Source: an uncultured Chitinophagaceae bacterium (lineage in GTDB: Bacteria; Bacteroidota; Bacteroidia; Chitinophagales; Chitinophagaceae). From it: 18,629 nt of DNA. Both the position numbers and the translations under genes were made by a program. The notes under the pieces are model-generated. The model was given only the letters and a program-made list of their open reading frames with translations, was not told the DNA's origin and did not search any database. The number at the start of each line of letters is the position of its first letter. The stretch's first letter is position 1. Shown here in pieces: positions 7,963-14,283 of this stretch. Location: positions 1-18,629 of the forward strand of contig CALESY010000073.1 of assembly GCA_937919945.1 (NCBI GenBank), given 5' to 3'.

Positions 7963-8103
7963 CGGGTATAAACATCTTATAAAGTATTACAAGAATATAT
8001 AAGAAAAGCAATGTACTAAAAATTTTTGCAAATAATATAAGTGTCATTTAGTATTACCTGCCACCGTTATCGTTATGCCTAATAGAGCCACAGTCGCAGC
8101 CGC
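7963..8103. other. Intergenic tail of cassette 1, no supported gene
   Basis: 141 nt from the end of the 88-aa gene to palindrome P1. The first half is very AT-rich. The second half (about 8056-8103) turns GC-richer and on the minus strand encodes a short cysteine-rich string (KCGCDCGS), with no start codon in that frame. I see no convincing gene or terminator. Confidence 0.5.
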
Positions 8104-8195
8104 ATTTGCTTCTATAATGCTCATTATGTTATTTAGGTTTGCTTTGTGCGTAGCCCTGTGCGCCTATTTAACATAATGTAAATTATGAAACAAAT
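8104..8195. repeat. Palindrome P1: two inverted dif-like sites, 25-nt loop
   Basis: The clearest palindrome. The left arm (8104-8137) and right arm (8163-8195) are near-perfect reverse complements, differing at a few bases and one indel, separated by 8138-8162. The left arm holds a dif-like site in one orientation (8107-8134: TGCTTCTATAA, spacer TGCTCA, TTATGTTATTT). The right arm holds one in the other orientation (8166-8193: ATTTAACATAA, spacer TGTAAA, TTATGAAACAA), exactly 11-6-11. The right arm's first half equals the reverse complement of the E. coli dif XerD arm as I remember it. The ATG of the next small gene lies inside the second half of this site. Confidence 0.75.
8134..8141 (+). 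promoter_or_regulatory. Candidate -7 box in the P1 loop
   Basis: TAGGTTTG is an exact match to the Bacteroidota -7 consensus TAnnTTTG. Transcription would start near 8148, inside the palindrome, and run into the 71-aa gene. A TTG lies upstream at 8106-8108, but the 25-nt spacing is longer than the usual 19-21. Confidence 0.4.
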
Positions 8196-8400
8196 GCCAC
8201 CGCACGGCAAACGCAGGGAATCTATTAAGCCAAAGGTACTGAAAGGTACAACTGGCAAGATTAAAACAGTAAATGCTGATAGAGATGATATTGCTGATAA
8301 AACAGCAACATCAATATCAAAGCAAGTAAAGGCTTTGGCTAAAAAGTATGATAAGGTAATGGTCAGTTATTTGATAACTGGATATACTATTTCCTCTTAA
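8185..8400 (+). CDS. Small basic hypothetical protein (cassette 2)
   Basis: A 71-aa lysine- and arginine-rich protein without a recognised family. The N-terminal half is basic and extended (KRRESIKPKVLKGTTGKIK); the second half is probably helical (TSISKQVKALAKKYDKV), ending in a short hydrophobic stretch (VMVSYLITGYTISS). The ATG at 8185 lies inside the right dif-like arm of P1, and a second in-frame ATG is at 8194. It converges with the minus-strand gene at 8387, overlapping its 3' end by 14 nt. The basic composition would fit a nucleic-acid-binding protein, but this is inference. It may be a real cassette gene or a fortuitous short frame. Confidence 0.5.
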   Translation: MKQMPPHGKRRESIKPKVLKGTTGKIKTVNADRDDIADKTATSISKQVKALAKKYDKVMVSYLITGYTISS

Positions 8401-8551
8401 ATGGAATTTTTGCTTTTTTGAGCATCTTTTCAAATTCCATTTCTGCTGACTGTTTAGCTACTTTTAAAATGTCTTTTTTGGTAGCTTTTCCTGATTTGTC
8501 GGTAATGGTTATTTTATTGCCAGTTCTTTGAATTTTAATAGAGTTGTTCAT
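8387..8551 (-). CDS. Small lysine-rich hypothetical protein (cassette 2)
   Basis: A 54-aa protein I do not recognise. It begins with MNNSIKIQRTGNKITITDKS, a two-strand beta-like segment, followed by a basic helix (KDILKVAKQSAEMEFEKMLKKA) and the tail KIPFKRK. ATG at 8551-8549 is chosen over an upstream alternative frame start at 8578, which would overlap the -7 box. Upstream on the minus strand stand an exact TACATTTG -7 box (8583-8576) and, just behind it, an 11-bp dyad (8587-8612), so this gene has better expression signals than its convergent neighbour. A small beta-strand plus helix with an operator-like dyad would fit a self-regulating DNA-binding protein, for example an antitoxin; this is speculative. 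Confidence 0.55.
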   Translation of the reverse strand: MNNSIKIQRTGNKITITDKSGKATKKDILKVAKQSAEMEFEKMLKKAKIPFKRK

Positions 8552-8575
8552 ATTTATAAATAAATTTAGCTGATA

Positions 8576-8583
8576 CAAATGTA
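8576..8583 (-). promoter_or_regulatory. Candidate -7 box of the 54-aa gene
   Basis: On the minus strand this reads TACATTTG, an exact match to TAnnTTTG, 24 nt before the ATG. No TTG is seen at the usual -33 distance; that position is taken by the dyad at 8587-8612. Confidence 0.45.
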
Positions 8584-8586
8584 TCG

Positions 8587-8612
8587 ATACCCCGATAGTC
8601 TTATCAGGGTAT
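8587..8612. promoter_or_regulatory. Operator-like dyad upstream of the 54-aa gene
   Basis: ATACCC-C-GATA (8587-8597) is mirrored by TATC-A-GGGTAT (8602-8612) around a 4-nt loop, with one mismatched pair. It lies directly behind the -7 box on the minus strand, where a regulator would control initiation. The dyad could instead be part of the repeated cassette DNA. Confidence 0.45.
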
Positions 8613-8705
8613 TTATCAATATAAAGTGAGTAACTATTTTACTAAAATTTAGGAAAAAATTAGGCGGTATCAATAACCATCACCGCTGCGCTTGCCAGCC
8701 AACGC
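8613..8705. other. Non-coding tail of cassette 2
   Basis: 93 nt between the dyad and palindrome P2. The first part is AT-rich; from about 8663 it becomes GC-richer (CACCGCTGCGCTTGCC), much as the stretch before P1 does. No open frame, terminator or RNA gene is recognised. Confidence 0.5.
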
Positions 8706-8822
8706 GCATATTAGTTCCATAATCAGTCTTATCGTTAAGTACTACGTGGTGTTCGTGAAAAACTTACACCACTCCGATACTCAAGCCTACGGTAACATAA
8801 GATACAATTATGAAACAATACG
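8706..8822. repeat. Palindrome P2: two inverted dif-like sites with inner hairpin
   Basis: Left dif-like site 8712-8740: TAGTTCCATAA, spacer TCAGTC, then TTATCGTTAAGT with one extra C. Right site 8790-8818 in the opposite orientation: CGGTAACATAA, 7-nt spacer, TTATGAAACAA. The second arm of the right site is identical to that of P1. The arms are imperfect reverse complements. The 49 nt between them contain a further perfect 7-bp stem, GTGGTGT (8746-8752) with ACACCAC (8766-8772). It separates cassette 2 from the 84-aa gene. Confidence 0.68.
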
Positions 8823-8849
8823 TAACAAATGTTCAAGGCATTTAGTTTT

Positions 8850-9104
8850 CTAATAAGCCGTCTGATTCCTTCGTATAAACAAATCGGTGTATTTATTGCA
8901 CAGGCTCTTTATGTCAGACTTAATATAGTCTGCATTTGTTTTGGCCGATGCCATGAATTGCTGGGCATGTTCTTCCAGTTGTTTTCTCAATGCATCCAGA
9001 TGAGCAGAATATGCTTCATCATTGTGCAATGCAGCAGAATGATCATCTACCAACCTTTTCGCAATATTGCGAAATCGCTCAATTTGATTTTGATAGTTTT
9101 TCAT
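8850..9104 (-). CDS. Small helical hypothetical protein (cassette 3)
   Basis: An 84-aa protein that I do not recognise. It is predicted to be almost entirely alpha-helical and charged (MKNYQNQIERFRNIAKRLVDDH, then AHLDALRKQLEEHAQQFM and SDIKSLCNKYTDLFIRR), with one cysteine and no membrane segment. The helices are amphipathic and may pair as a coiled coil. ATG at 9104-9102 is the only reasonable start. It is the only gene between P2 and the tentative palindrome P3, and points leftwards, unlike the 88-aa and 71-aa genes. Frame length and steady codon use suggest it is real. Confidence 0.6.
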   Translation of the reverse strand: MKNYQNQIERFRNIAKRLVDDHSAALHNDEAYSAHLDALRKQLEEHAQQFMASAKTNADYIKSDIKSLCNKYTDLFIRRNQTAY

Positions 9105-9148
9105 AATGGATAATTTTGACAGCTAACCTATAGCATTACATGAAAATG
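9094..9148. repeat. Possible degenerate palindrome P3 at the right edge of the array
   Basis: GCTAACCTAT...CATGAAAATG (about 9122-9148) resembles a worn copy of the right-hand dif-like sites (TAAC start, ATGAAA end). The preceding stretch with TTTTTCATAATGG (from about 9094) resembles a left-hand copy and overlaps the start of the 84-aa gene. The match is weak compared with P0-P2. Confidence 0.3.
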
Positions 9149-9352
9149 TATTACTCACAAAATATTACAACACTATCTGTCGTCAATAAACTATAAAAGC
9201 TGATACCTCTTTCCTCTCAACCAACAAAGCCAATCGCCTGCATTGTGATGTATGTAAATATATGATAATTCATTCGCGATTCCAAATTTCATGGCATGAA
9301 TTTTACGTACCCGCAGGTGTTTTTACTATTTTAGTGCATATCCCCGATTGAT
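9149..9352. promoter_or_regulatory. Leader region of the histidine kinase gene
   Basis: About 200 nt without a gene. An imperfect 21-bp palindrome is centred on 9294 (AAATTTCATG, G, CATGAATTTT; 9284-9304, one mismatched pair), about 50 nt before the kinase ATG, and could be an operator. No clear -7 box is found; TATTTTAG downstream of the palindrome is only a poor match. Confidence 0.35.
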
Positions 9353-11278
9353 ATGAATTTCAATAAGCTTTTCTTAGTATGCTTTATACTGCTTACAACC
9401 GCTCCTTTCAGCCTGTTTGCATCAGATATAGACTCTTTACGTGCAGAAATAGCGAAAGCTAATAATAATCCTGCTCAGCAGGCAGAGATATATTGCCGGC
9501 TGGCATACGCAAGCCTCGGGGCCAATGGCGATAGTGCTATTCATTTTGGCAGGCTTGCGCAAAAGCTGGCAAAACAAGCTAATGACGATAAGGTATTGTC
9601 AAAAGCATATATATGCCTTACCTATGCTTATGATAATAGAGGCAATACAGATGCTGCCATAAAAACAGCAGATAGTGCTCTGCTGTATGCTACAAAAGCA
9701 AACTTCTATGTTACTCAATTTCATGCAGAGTTATCTCTCGGCTCGCTGAACAGAAGAAAAGCAAACTATCAAAAGGCAATACAGCATGCGCAAAATGCAG
9801 TCGTTATTGCTGAAAAGAATAAAGATGAGATGTTGATGAGCAATGGCTATAACAATCTGGGCATTGTTTATACCACATTGAATGATATAGACCGTGCGGA
9901 AAAGTACCATTTACAGGCACTGGCTATTCGCAAAAAGCTTAATAACACAGATCTTATTTCACAATCTCTCAATAATCTGGGCATTATTAACCGGGAAAGA
10001 GGCGATTTCGACAAGGCCCTCTCCTATTACAAACAAGCCCTGAGTCTCGCAATCTCTTTAAGAGATACACAAAGCATGGCGTTTTTATATAATGATATCG
10101 GAGCAGCATATTCAAAAAAAGGAGATGTCGCAAATGGCGAACGCTACCTGAAAGAAGCTATACAAATCCGTGAAAACATTAAAGAATATAATGAATTAGC
10201 CTATACGTATAACTACCTGGGTGAAAACTATGAGCGCAAAGGCGACCTAAATAATGCTGAACAATATATAAAGAAAGCATTAGATATGGCAAAGCAAATT
10301 GCCAATAATAAACAAACCTATGAGGCTATGGAAAGCCTCTCAGACTTCTATGCCCGAAATAAGATATACGACTCAGCTTATAAATACGCTATCAGTTACA
10401 GGCATTTTAGAGATTCTTTGGTAAAGGAAGATCATAATAGGAAAGTAGATGAGCTAACAGCTCAATATGAAACCGCTAAGAAAGAACAAACTATAATTAA
10501 GCAGCAGTTAGAGATTGATAATCAGCGATATGTGATTGCTGGCTTTGTGGTATTTGGTATACTGATACTACTGCTTGGCTTCAGCTTTTACAGAAGAAAT
10601 AAGCTGCAGGAAGCAGCAAAATTACAAGCCACTATCTTACATCAACAACAGCTTGCGGCCAAAGGCATGGTTGAAGCTGAAGAAAAAGAACGCAACAGAA
10701 TTGCAGCAGAACTGCATGATGGCATAGGACAACTGATGAGTGCCGCTAAAATGAACCTGTCTACTGCCAGGTCTGAAGTCCATTTTACAAATACCGAAAG
10801 CAAATTAAGCTATGATAAAGCTTTGGCATTGGTTGATGAAAGCTGTAAAGAAATTAGGAATATATCTCATAACATTATGCCAAATGCACTCCTGAAAAGT
10901 GGTTTAAATAATGCTATTAGAGATTTTATTGATAAGATTGATAGCCGTGTATTGAAAGTAAATCTGCATGCCGAGGGTATAAATGAGCGTTTGGATACAG
11001 ATGTTGAAACGGTATTATATAGAGTTATTCAGGAATGTGTTAACAATGTTATTCGACACGCTAAAGCTTCAAGATTAGATATTTCTATAATAAAAGATAG
11101 TGATGGTATGAGCATTACCATAGAAGATAATGGTGTTGGCTTTGACACAAAAAAAATGGCAGGCTTTAGTGGAATCGGGCTTAAAAATATCCAAAACCGG
11201 ATTCGATATTTAAAGGGTACGGTAGAATGGGACTCTGCTGCTAACAGAGGCACAATAGTAACTATTCATGTTGTTTAA
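9353..11278 (+). CDS. TPR-containing sensor histidine kinase (HisKA_3 type)
   Basis: A 641-aa inner-membrane sensor kinase. Order of parts: signal peptide (1-23, ending LFASD); periplasmic tetratricopeptide repeats (about 30-350), with repeated NNLGIVY/NNLGIIN/YNYLGENYERKG cores; coiled coil (about 360-392); one membrane helix (394-412); a dimerisation helix with H-box ERNRIAAELHDGIGQ, phosphoacceptor His455 (HisKA_3); and a HATPase domain with ECVNNVIRHA (N-box, 561-570), EDNGVGFD (591-598) and GIGLKNIQNR (607-616). This is the NarX/LiaS-like arrangement common in Bacteroidota. A LuxR-type response regulator is the usual partner, but none is adjacent: the next gene is on the opposite strand. 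The signal sensed cannot be told from the sequence. Confidence 0.93.
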   Translation: MNFNKLFLVCFILLTTAPFSLFASDIDSLRAEIAKANNNPAQQAEIYCRLAYASLGANGDSAIHFGRLAQKLAKQANDDKVLSKAYICLTYAYDNRGNTDAAIKTADSALLYATKANFYVTQFHAELSLGSLNRRKANYQKAIQHAQNAVVIAEKNKDEMLMSNGYNNLGIVYTTLNDIDRAEKYHLQALAIRKKLNNTDLISQSLNNLGIINRERGDFDKALSYYKQALSLAISLRDTQSMAFLYNDIGAAYSKKGDVANGERYLKEAIQIRENIKEYNELAYTYNYLGENYERKGDLNNAEQYIKKALDMAKQIANNKQTYEAMESLSDFYARNKIYDSAYKYAISYRHFRDSLVKEDHNRKVDELTAQYETAKKEQTIIKQQLEIDNQRYVIAGFVVFGILILLLGFSFYRRNKLQEAAKLQATILHQQQLAAKGMVEAEEKERNRIAAELHDGIGQLMSAAKMNLSTARSEVHFTNTESKLSYDKALALVDESCKEIRNISHNIMPNALLKSGLNNAIRDFIDKIDSRVLKVNLHAEGINERLDTDVETVLYRVIQECVNNVIRHAKASRLDISIIKDSDGMSITIEDNGVGFDTKKMAGFSGIGLKNIQNRIRYLKGTVEWDSAANRGTIVTIHVV

Positions 11279-11330
11279 TTGGCTGATTATAAACAATTTA
11301 TTTATAGTTAACTAAATATAGATTGTATGT

Positions 11331-11352
11331 TGTGACATGCTGTCATATTTTG
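11331..11352. terminator. Weak hairpin between convergent genes
   Basis: TGACA (11333-11337) and TGTCA (11341-11345) form a short stem, extended by a wobble and an A-T pair, followed by TATTTTG. It lies between the convergent kinase and radical SAM genes and may act as a weak terminator for the kinase gene. Confidence 0.3.
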
Positions 11353-11355
11353 CCC

Positions 11356-12429
11356 TCAAAATAAGCTCATTTGCCCGTTCTTAACGCGCCTGAAGTCATT
11401 AGTATTCAATCTGTTAGAAGTTTCATTTAAACCATATTTCCTGCAATAAAGCTTGAATTGGTCACTTATCAACTCAGCTATGCGCCCATCGCCTACCATA
11501 CGGTTGCCAAAGCGGCTATCGTTTACCTTTCCTTCATGGCAATCACTTATCAGATTCCATACTTTTTCGGCTCTGTCAGGGAATGCCTTATATAGCCAAT
11601 CTTTAAATATTGGTCCGATGGCTCCGTTCAGCCTTACTACAGTATACCCTGCCCATTTTGCCCCGGCCTCTGCTGCTGCCTTTAGTACGGCAGGCATGTG
11701 GGTATCGTTCAGCCCGGGTATGATGGGTGCATTCATAATGCCTGCCGGTATCTTGTGCTTTGCCAATGTCTCTACAATCTTCAGCCTGCTGCGGTAAGAT
11801 GCGGTGCGGGGCTCCAGTACCCTGCGCAAGTCTTCGTCCAGCGATGTAATGGATGTAAATACATGTACCAGGTTCAGCTTCTGCATTTCCTGCAATATGT
11901 CCAAATCCCTCAATACAAGTGCATTTTTAGTGATAATACCTACGGGGTTGCGGTATTCCAGGCATATTTCCAGTAGTTTGCGGGTAATACGCATCTTCCG
12001 CTCTATGGGTTGGTAGCAGTCTGTATTGCCCGATAGGGCTATCATGGCAGGCTCCCAGTTTTTGTTTTCAAACAGCTTTTTGAGCAAGGCAGGTGCATTT
12101 TTCTTTACTACTATACGGCTCTCAAAATCTACCCCTGCGCTGTAGCCCCAATACTCGTGGCTATTGCGGGCATAGCAATAAATACATCCATGCTCGCATC
12201 CCTGATACGGATTGGCACTGAACGCCATACCCACATCGGGGCTGGTTACTTTGTTTACGAGCGTCTTGCTGTCGTCATATATATATTCCGTTTTTCGCTC
12301 TTCGTGCTCCCATTCGTCTATTGCTTCGGGATGCTCCAGTACATACTCCCCTTTCAGGTATTTGTTTTTGGGGTTGTATTGCGCTCCCCTGCCTTTGGCA
12401 AACTGGTCTGTAGCGTGTTGTGTTATCAT
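11356..12429 (-). CDS. SPL-like radical SAM protein (PA0069/Rv2578c family)
   Basis: A 357-aa radical S-adenosylmethionine enzyme. The [4Fe-4S] cysteines are Cys78, Cys82 and Cys85 in GCEHGCIYCYAR (CX3CX2C). The aromatic EYWG that follows, the IALSGNTDCYQPIERK strand (about 113-128), ITKNALVLRDLDIL (about 160-173) and VFTSITSLDEDLRR fit the family related to spore photoproduct lyase, often labelled PA0069 or Rv2578c. The reaction of this branch is not established as far as I know; a role in nucleic-acid repair is inferred from kinship with SplB and from the upstream polymerase gene, 39 nt away on the same strand. AAGGA stands a few bases before the ATG. Downstream it converges on the kinase gene. 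Confidence 0.88.
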   Translation of the reverse strand: MITQHATDQFAKGRGAQYNPKNKYLKGEYVLEHPEAIDEWEHEERKTEYIYDDSKTLVNKVTSPDVGMAFSANPYQGCEHGCIYCYARNSHEYWGYSAGVDFESRIVVKKNAPALLKKLFENKNWEPAMIALSGNTDCYQPIERKMRITRKLLEICLEYRNPVGIITKNALVLRDLDILQEMQKLNLVHVFTSITSLDEDLRRVLEPRTASYRSRLKIVETLAKHKIPAGIMNAPIIPGLNDTHMPAVLKAAAEAGAKWAGYTVVRLNGAIGPIFKDWLYKAFPDRAEKVWNLISDCHEGKVNDSRFGNRMVGDGRIAELISDQFKLYCRKYGLNETSNRLNTNDFRRVKNGQMSLF

Positions 12430-12468
12430 TATCTTATCCTTATATATGTTGTTAGGCTTGTTTTGTCA

Positions 12469-13983
12469 TCAGGCGGCGAAATCGGTTTGTACATCGCTGA
12501 TAATGTCTATACCCTCCCATTTGTCATCATTGGGCGGATAGTAATATTTATCATCTTCGTTTTGCATGGGTGCGGCAGGTTTAGGTTGTTGCTTAGGGTT
12601 ACTGTTTTGCTTTGCCAGTTCTTTGGCCTGCTTGGGCGATATTTTGTTTTTAGCCGCCTCGGGGCTGTCGTCTTCCAGCAGGTATTGGTTGGTACTACGG
12701 TCTGTTACCCCATCGGCTATGTACAGGTCTTTTACCGAACCAAAGCCTATGGCATCTCTCATCTCGTGTGGTTGTACGGTTTCGGATGCTTTACGTACTA
12801 TGTTTTTATTATACATATCTTTTATTTCATACAATACTGCTCTCGCCTTGTCTTGGTTTATCTTATTATCGAAAAGTCCGTACTGTATACGCTCCCCTTT
12901 TACAAAATTGCCTATAGACACTCCCATGCCTTGCACATTGTTATTGAATAACTTATACTTACTTTCCTTTTCAAACACTTTAATACGTTGGGTGATGTAT
13001 TGCCGCATTTCCAACGCATCCTGCGTGGGTTGGTTCAGGTGTATTTTCACATCCCATGCGGGGGCGTTATGATAGCGTACATAGAAGTTTATCTCTTTAC
13101 AAAAGGCTTTTTGTTTCACCATCCGCTGCTCCAACCGGGTACATAAGGATATAAAAAGCGACTCCAAAGCCTGCGGGTCCTCCCGTTGTTGGCGAGATAC
13201 GGTACGGGTAGCACTCATACCCCGATAGTCGTTTTGGTAGATGTCGGTTTCTATAAAGTTCAGCCTGCGGTGCCAGTAGTTGCCCACCACTCCGCCAAAC
13301 GCCCTGCGAAGCAGTGCCTCCGAACTATGGCGCATTTGCAGGGGTGTTTTAATGCCTATCATCTGCAGGCGGCGTTCGTTAGCGCGGGCTATGCCTGGCA
13401 GGTCGGTCAGTTGCAGTTTTTCCAGATGGCTGTCTATGTTTTCGGGGGTGATGCGTACAAGGCCATCGGGTTTTTGCAGCTCGGTAGCCAGCTTGGCAAG
13501 AAAGGCATTAGGGGCTATGCCTATACTGCACTTAACAAACTGCCCACAGGTAGCGGCTATATCTGCCTTTATCCTGCGGGCTAGTTCCATGGGGTCGGGG
13601 TATACCATATGGTAGGATGTGAGGTTGATAACGGCCTCGTCTATGCTGCGGGCTATTACGTCTGTACAATAGCGGTTGAGCACTTCCATAATTTTCATAT
13701 GATATTGCCTGTATATATAGGGGCGGGCCAATACGGGTATCATCTGCGGGCACAGGGCGCGGCAATCGGGCAGGCGCATACCTGTCTTTACCTGAAAACG
13801 TTTAGCCTCTACAGACGGGGCTATAACGCAGGCATACTCGCTGGGGTGTGTGATAACGCCAATGGGCTTGCCACGCAGTGCTTCATTTTCCTGCTGCTCG
13901 CAACTGGCAAAGAAGCTGTTCATATCCACATACATAGCCAGCGAACGTGGGTTGTAAGCCATCGAATTCTGTGAAATACGCAT
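12469..13983 (-). CDS. Y-family translesion DNA polymerase (DinB/UmuC-like)
   Basis: An error-prone polymerase that copies past damaged bases. Catalytic residues: Asp20 in YVDMNSFFASCEQQ, and Asp115-Glu116 in RSIDEAVIN. Downstream are KCSIGIAPNAFLAKLAT (about 151-167), the helix-hairpin-helix DLPGIARANERRLQMIGI (about 194-211), and a little-finger domain (about 255-365). QYGLF (367-371) fits the beta-clamp binding motif. At 504 aa it is longer than usual; the extra C-terminal 100 or so residues are lysine-, glutamine- and proline-rich, probably disordered. Met8 or Met17 are possible alternative starts. Base composition is GC-richer than in neighbouring genes. It is first in an operon with the radical SAM gene, behind a region of TGTACA half-sites. 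DinB versus UmuC naming is left open. Confidence 0.93.
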   Translation of the reverse strand: MRISQNSMAYNPRSLAMYVDMNSFFASCEQQENEALRGKPIGVITHPSEYACVIAPSVEAKRFQVKTGMRLPDCRALCPQMIPVLARPYIYRQYHMKIMEVLNRYCTDVIARSIDEAVINLTSYHMVYPDPMELARRIKADIAATCGQFVKCSIGIAPNAFLAKLATELQKPDGLVRITPENIDSHLEKLQLTDLPGIARANERRLQMIGIKTPLQMRHSSEALLRRAFGGVVGNYWHRRLNFIETDIYQNDYRGMSATRTVSRQQREDPQALESLFISLCTRLEQRMVKQKAFCKEINFYVRYHNAPAWDVKIHLNQPTQDALEMRQYITQRIKVFEKESKYKLFNNNVQGMGVSIGNFVKGERIQYGLFDNKINQDKARAVLYEIKDMYNKNIVRKASETVQPHEMRDAIGFGSVKDLYIADGVTDRSTNQYLLEDDSPEAAKNKISPKQAKELAKQNSNPKQQPKPAAPMQNEDDKYYYPPNDDKWEGIDIISDVQTDFAA

Positions 13984-14001
13984 TGTGTGCCGATTTGCTT
14001 G

Positions 14002-14042
14002 TTTGTACAGCTAAACTATACAATATTAAACAAATGTACAAA
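14002..14042 (-). promoter_or_regulatory. Promoter region of the polymerase operon with TGTACA half-sites
   Basis: TTTGTACA (14002-14009) and TGTACAAA (14035-14042) are perfect inverted repeats about 25 nt apart, and a related TATACAA lies between them (14017-14023). On the minus strand an exact -7 box TACATTTG (14038-14031) overlaps the outer half-site, so a protein bound here would block initiation. Damage-response control is plausible from the operon's content, but the regulator is unknown. No -33 TTG is seen. Confidence 0.45.
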
Positions 14043-14096
14043 TATTTTTTAGACAGTCTTTTAAGGGCCAGACTACCCTACACGGGCTGATGATTT
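14043..14096. other. Short spacer between the polymerase promoter and the repeat element
   Basis: 54 nt with no gene. A T run at 14045-14050 is followed by mixed sequence; nothing further is recognised. Confidence 0.4.
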
Positions 14097-14273
14097 TGTT
14101 CACGTTGTCCAAGTGTCCATTAATACTATTTGGTGGACAGATGGACAGTGAGTGTGTTTGTCCACGTTGTCCAAGTGTCCATTAATACTATTTGGTGGAC
14201 AAAATGGACAGTTGGACAGTTTGCTCCACTGCTCTAATATATAGTAACTGGAAATGTGGAGCAGATGGAGCAG
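14097..14273 (+). repeat. Hairpin repeats A1, A2 and B1 (left flank)
   Basis: Two copies of family A (14097-14149 and 14158-14220) and one of family B (14221-14273). Family A has an arm with two TGTCCA-type words (GTCCAAGTGTCCA), the loop TTAATACTATTTGG, and an arm with TGGACAGATGGAC, nearly complementary to the first. Family B has the same plan with TGCTCCA and TGGAGCA words (TTGCTCCACTGCTC...TGGAGCAGATGGAGCAG) around a loop with ATATAGTAACTGGAAATG. The two A copies share about 45 nt almost unchanged. Confidence 0.85.
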
Positions 14274-14283
14274 CGAATATGCT

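Noticed and set aside
8044..8127. Minus-strand peptides in the GC-richer part before P1: a cysteine-rich string (KCGCDCGS) and a 26-aa hydrophobic frame beginning at 8124
   Set aside because: The cysteine-rich frame has a stop just upstream and no start codon. The 26-aa frame has an ATG but no promoter or further support.
7585..8822. Integron attC sites
   Set aside because: ATTTAAC fits the RYYYAAC core, but in attC the AAC box is on the outer 5' side and the GTT box on the outer 3' side. Here GTTA and TAAC face the loop, and no integrase gene is present. A dif-like pair fits better.
12157..12951. 264-codon plus-strand frame across the radical SAM and polymerase genes
   Set aside because: It is antisense to two clear genes with intact motifs, and its translation is a Tyr/Val/Phe-rich string without family features.
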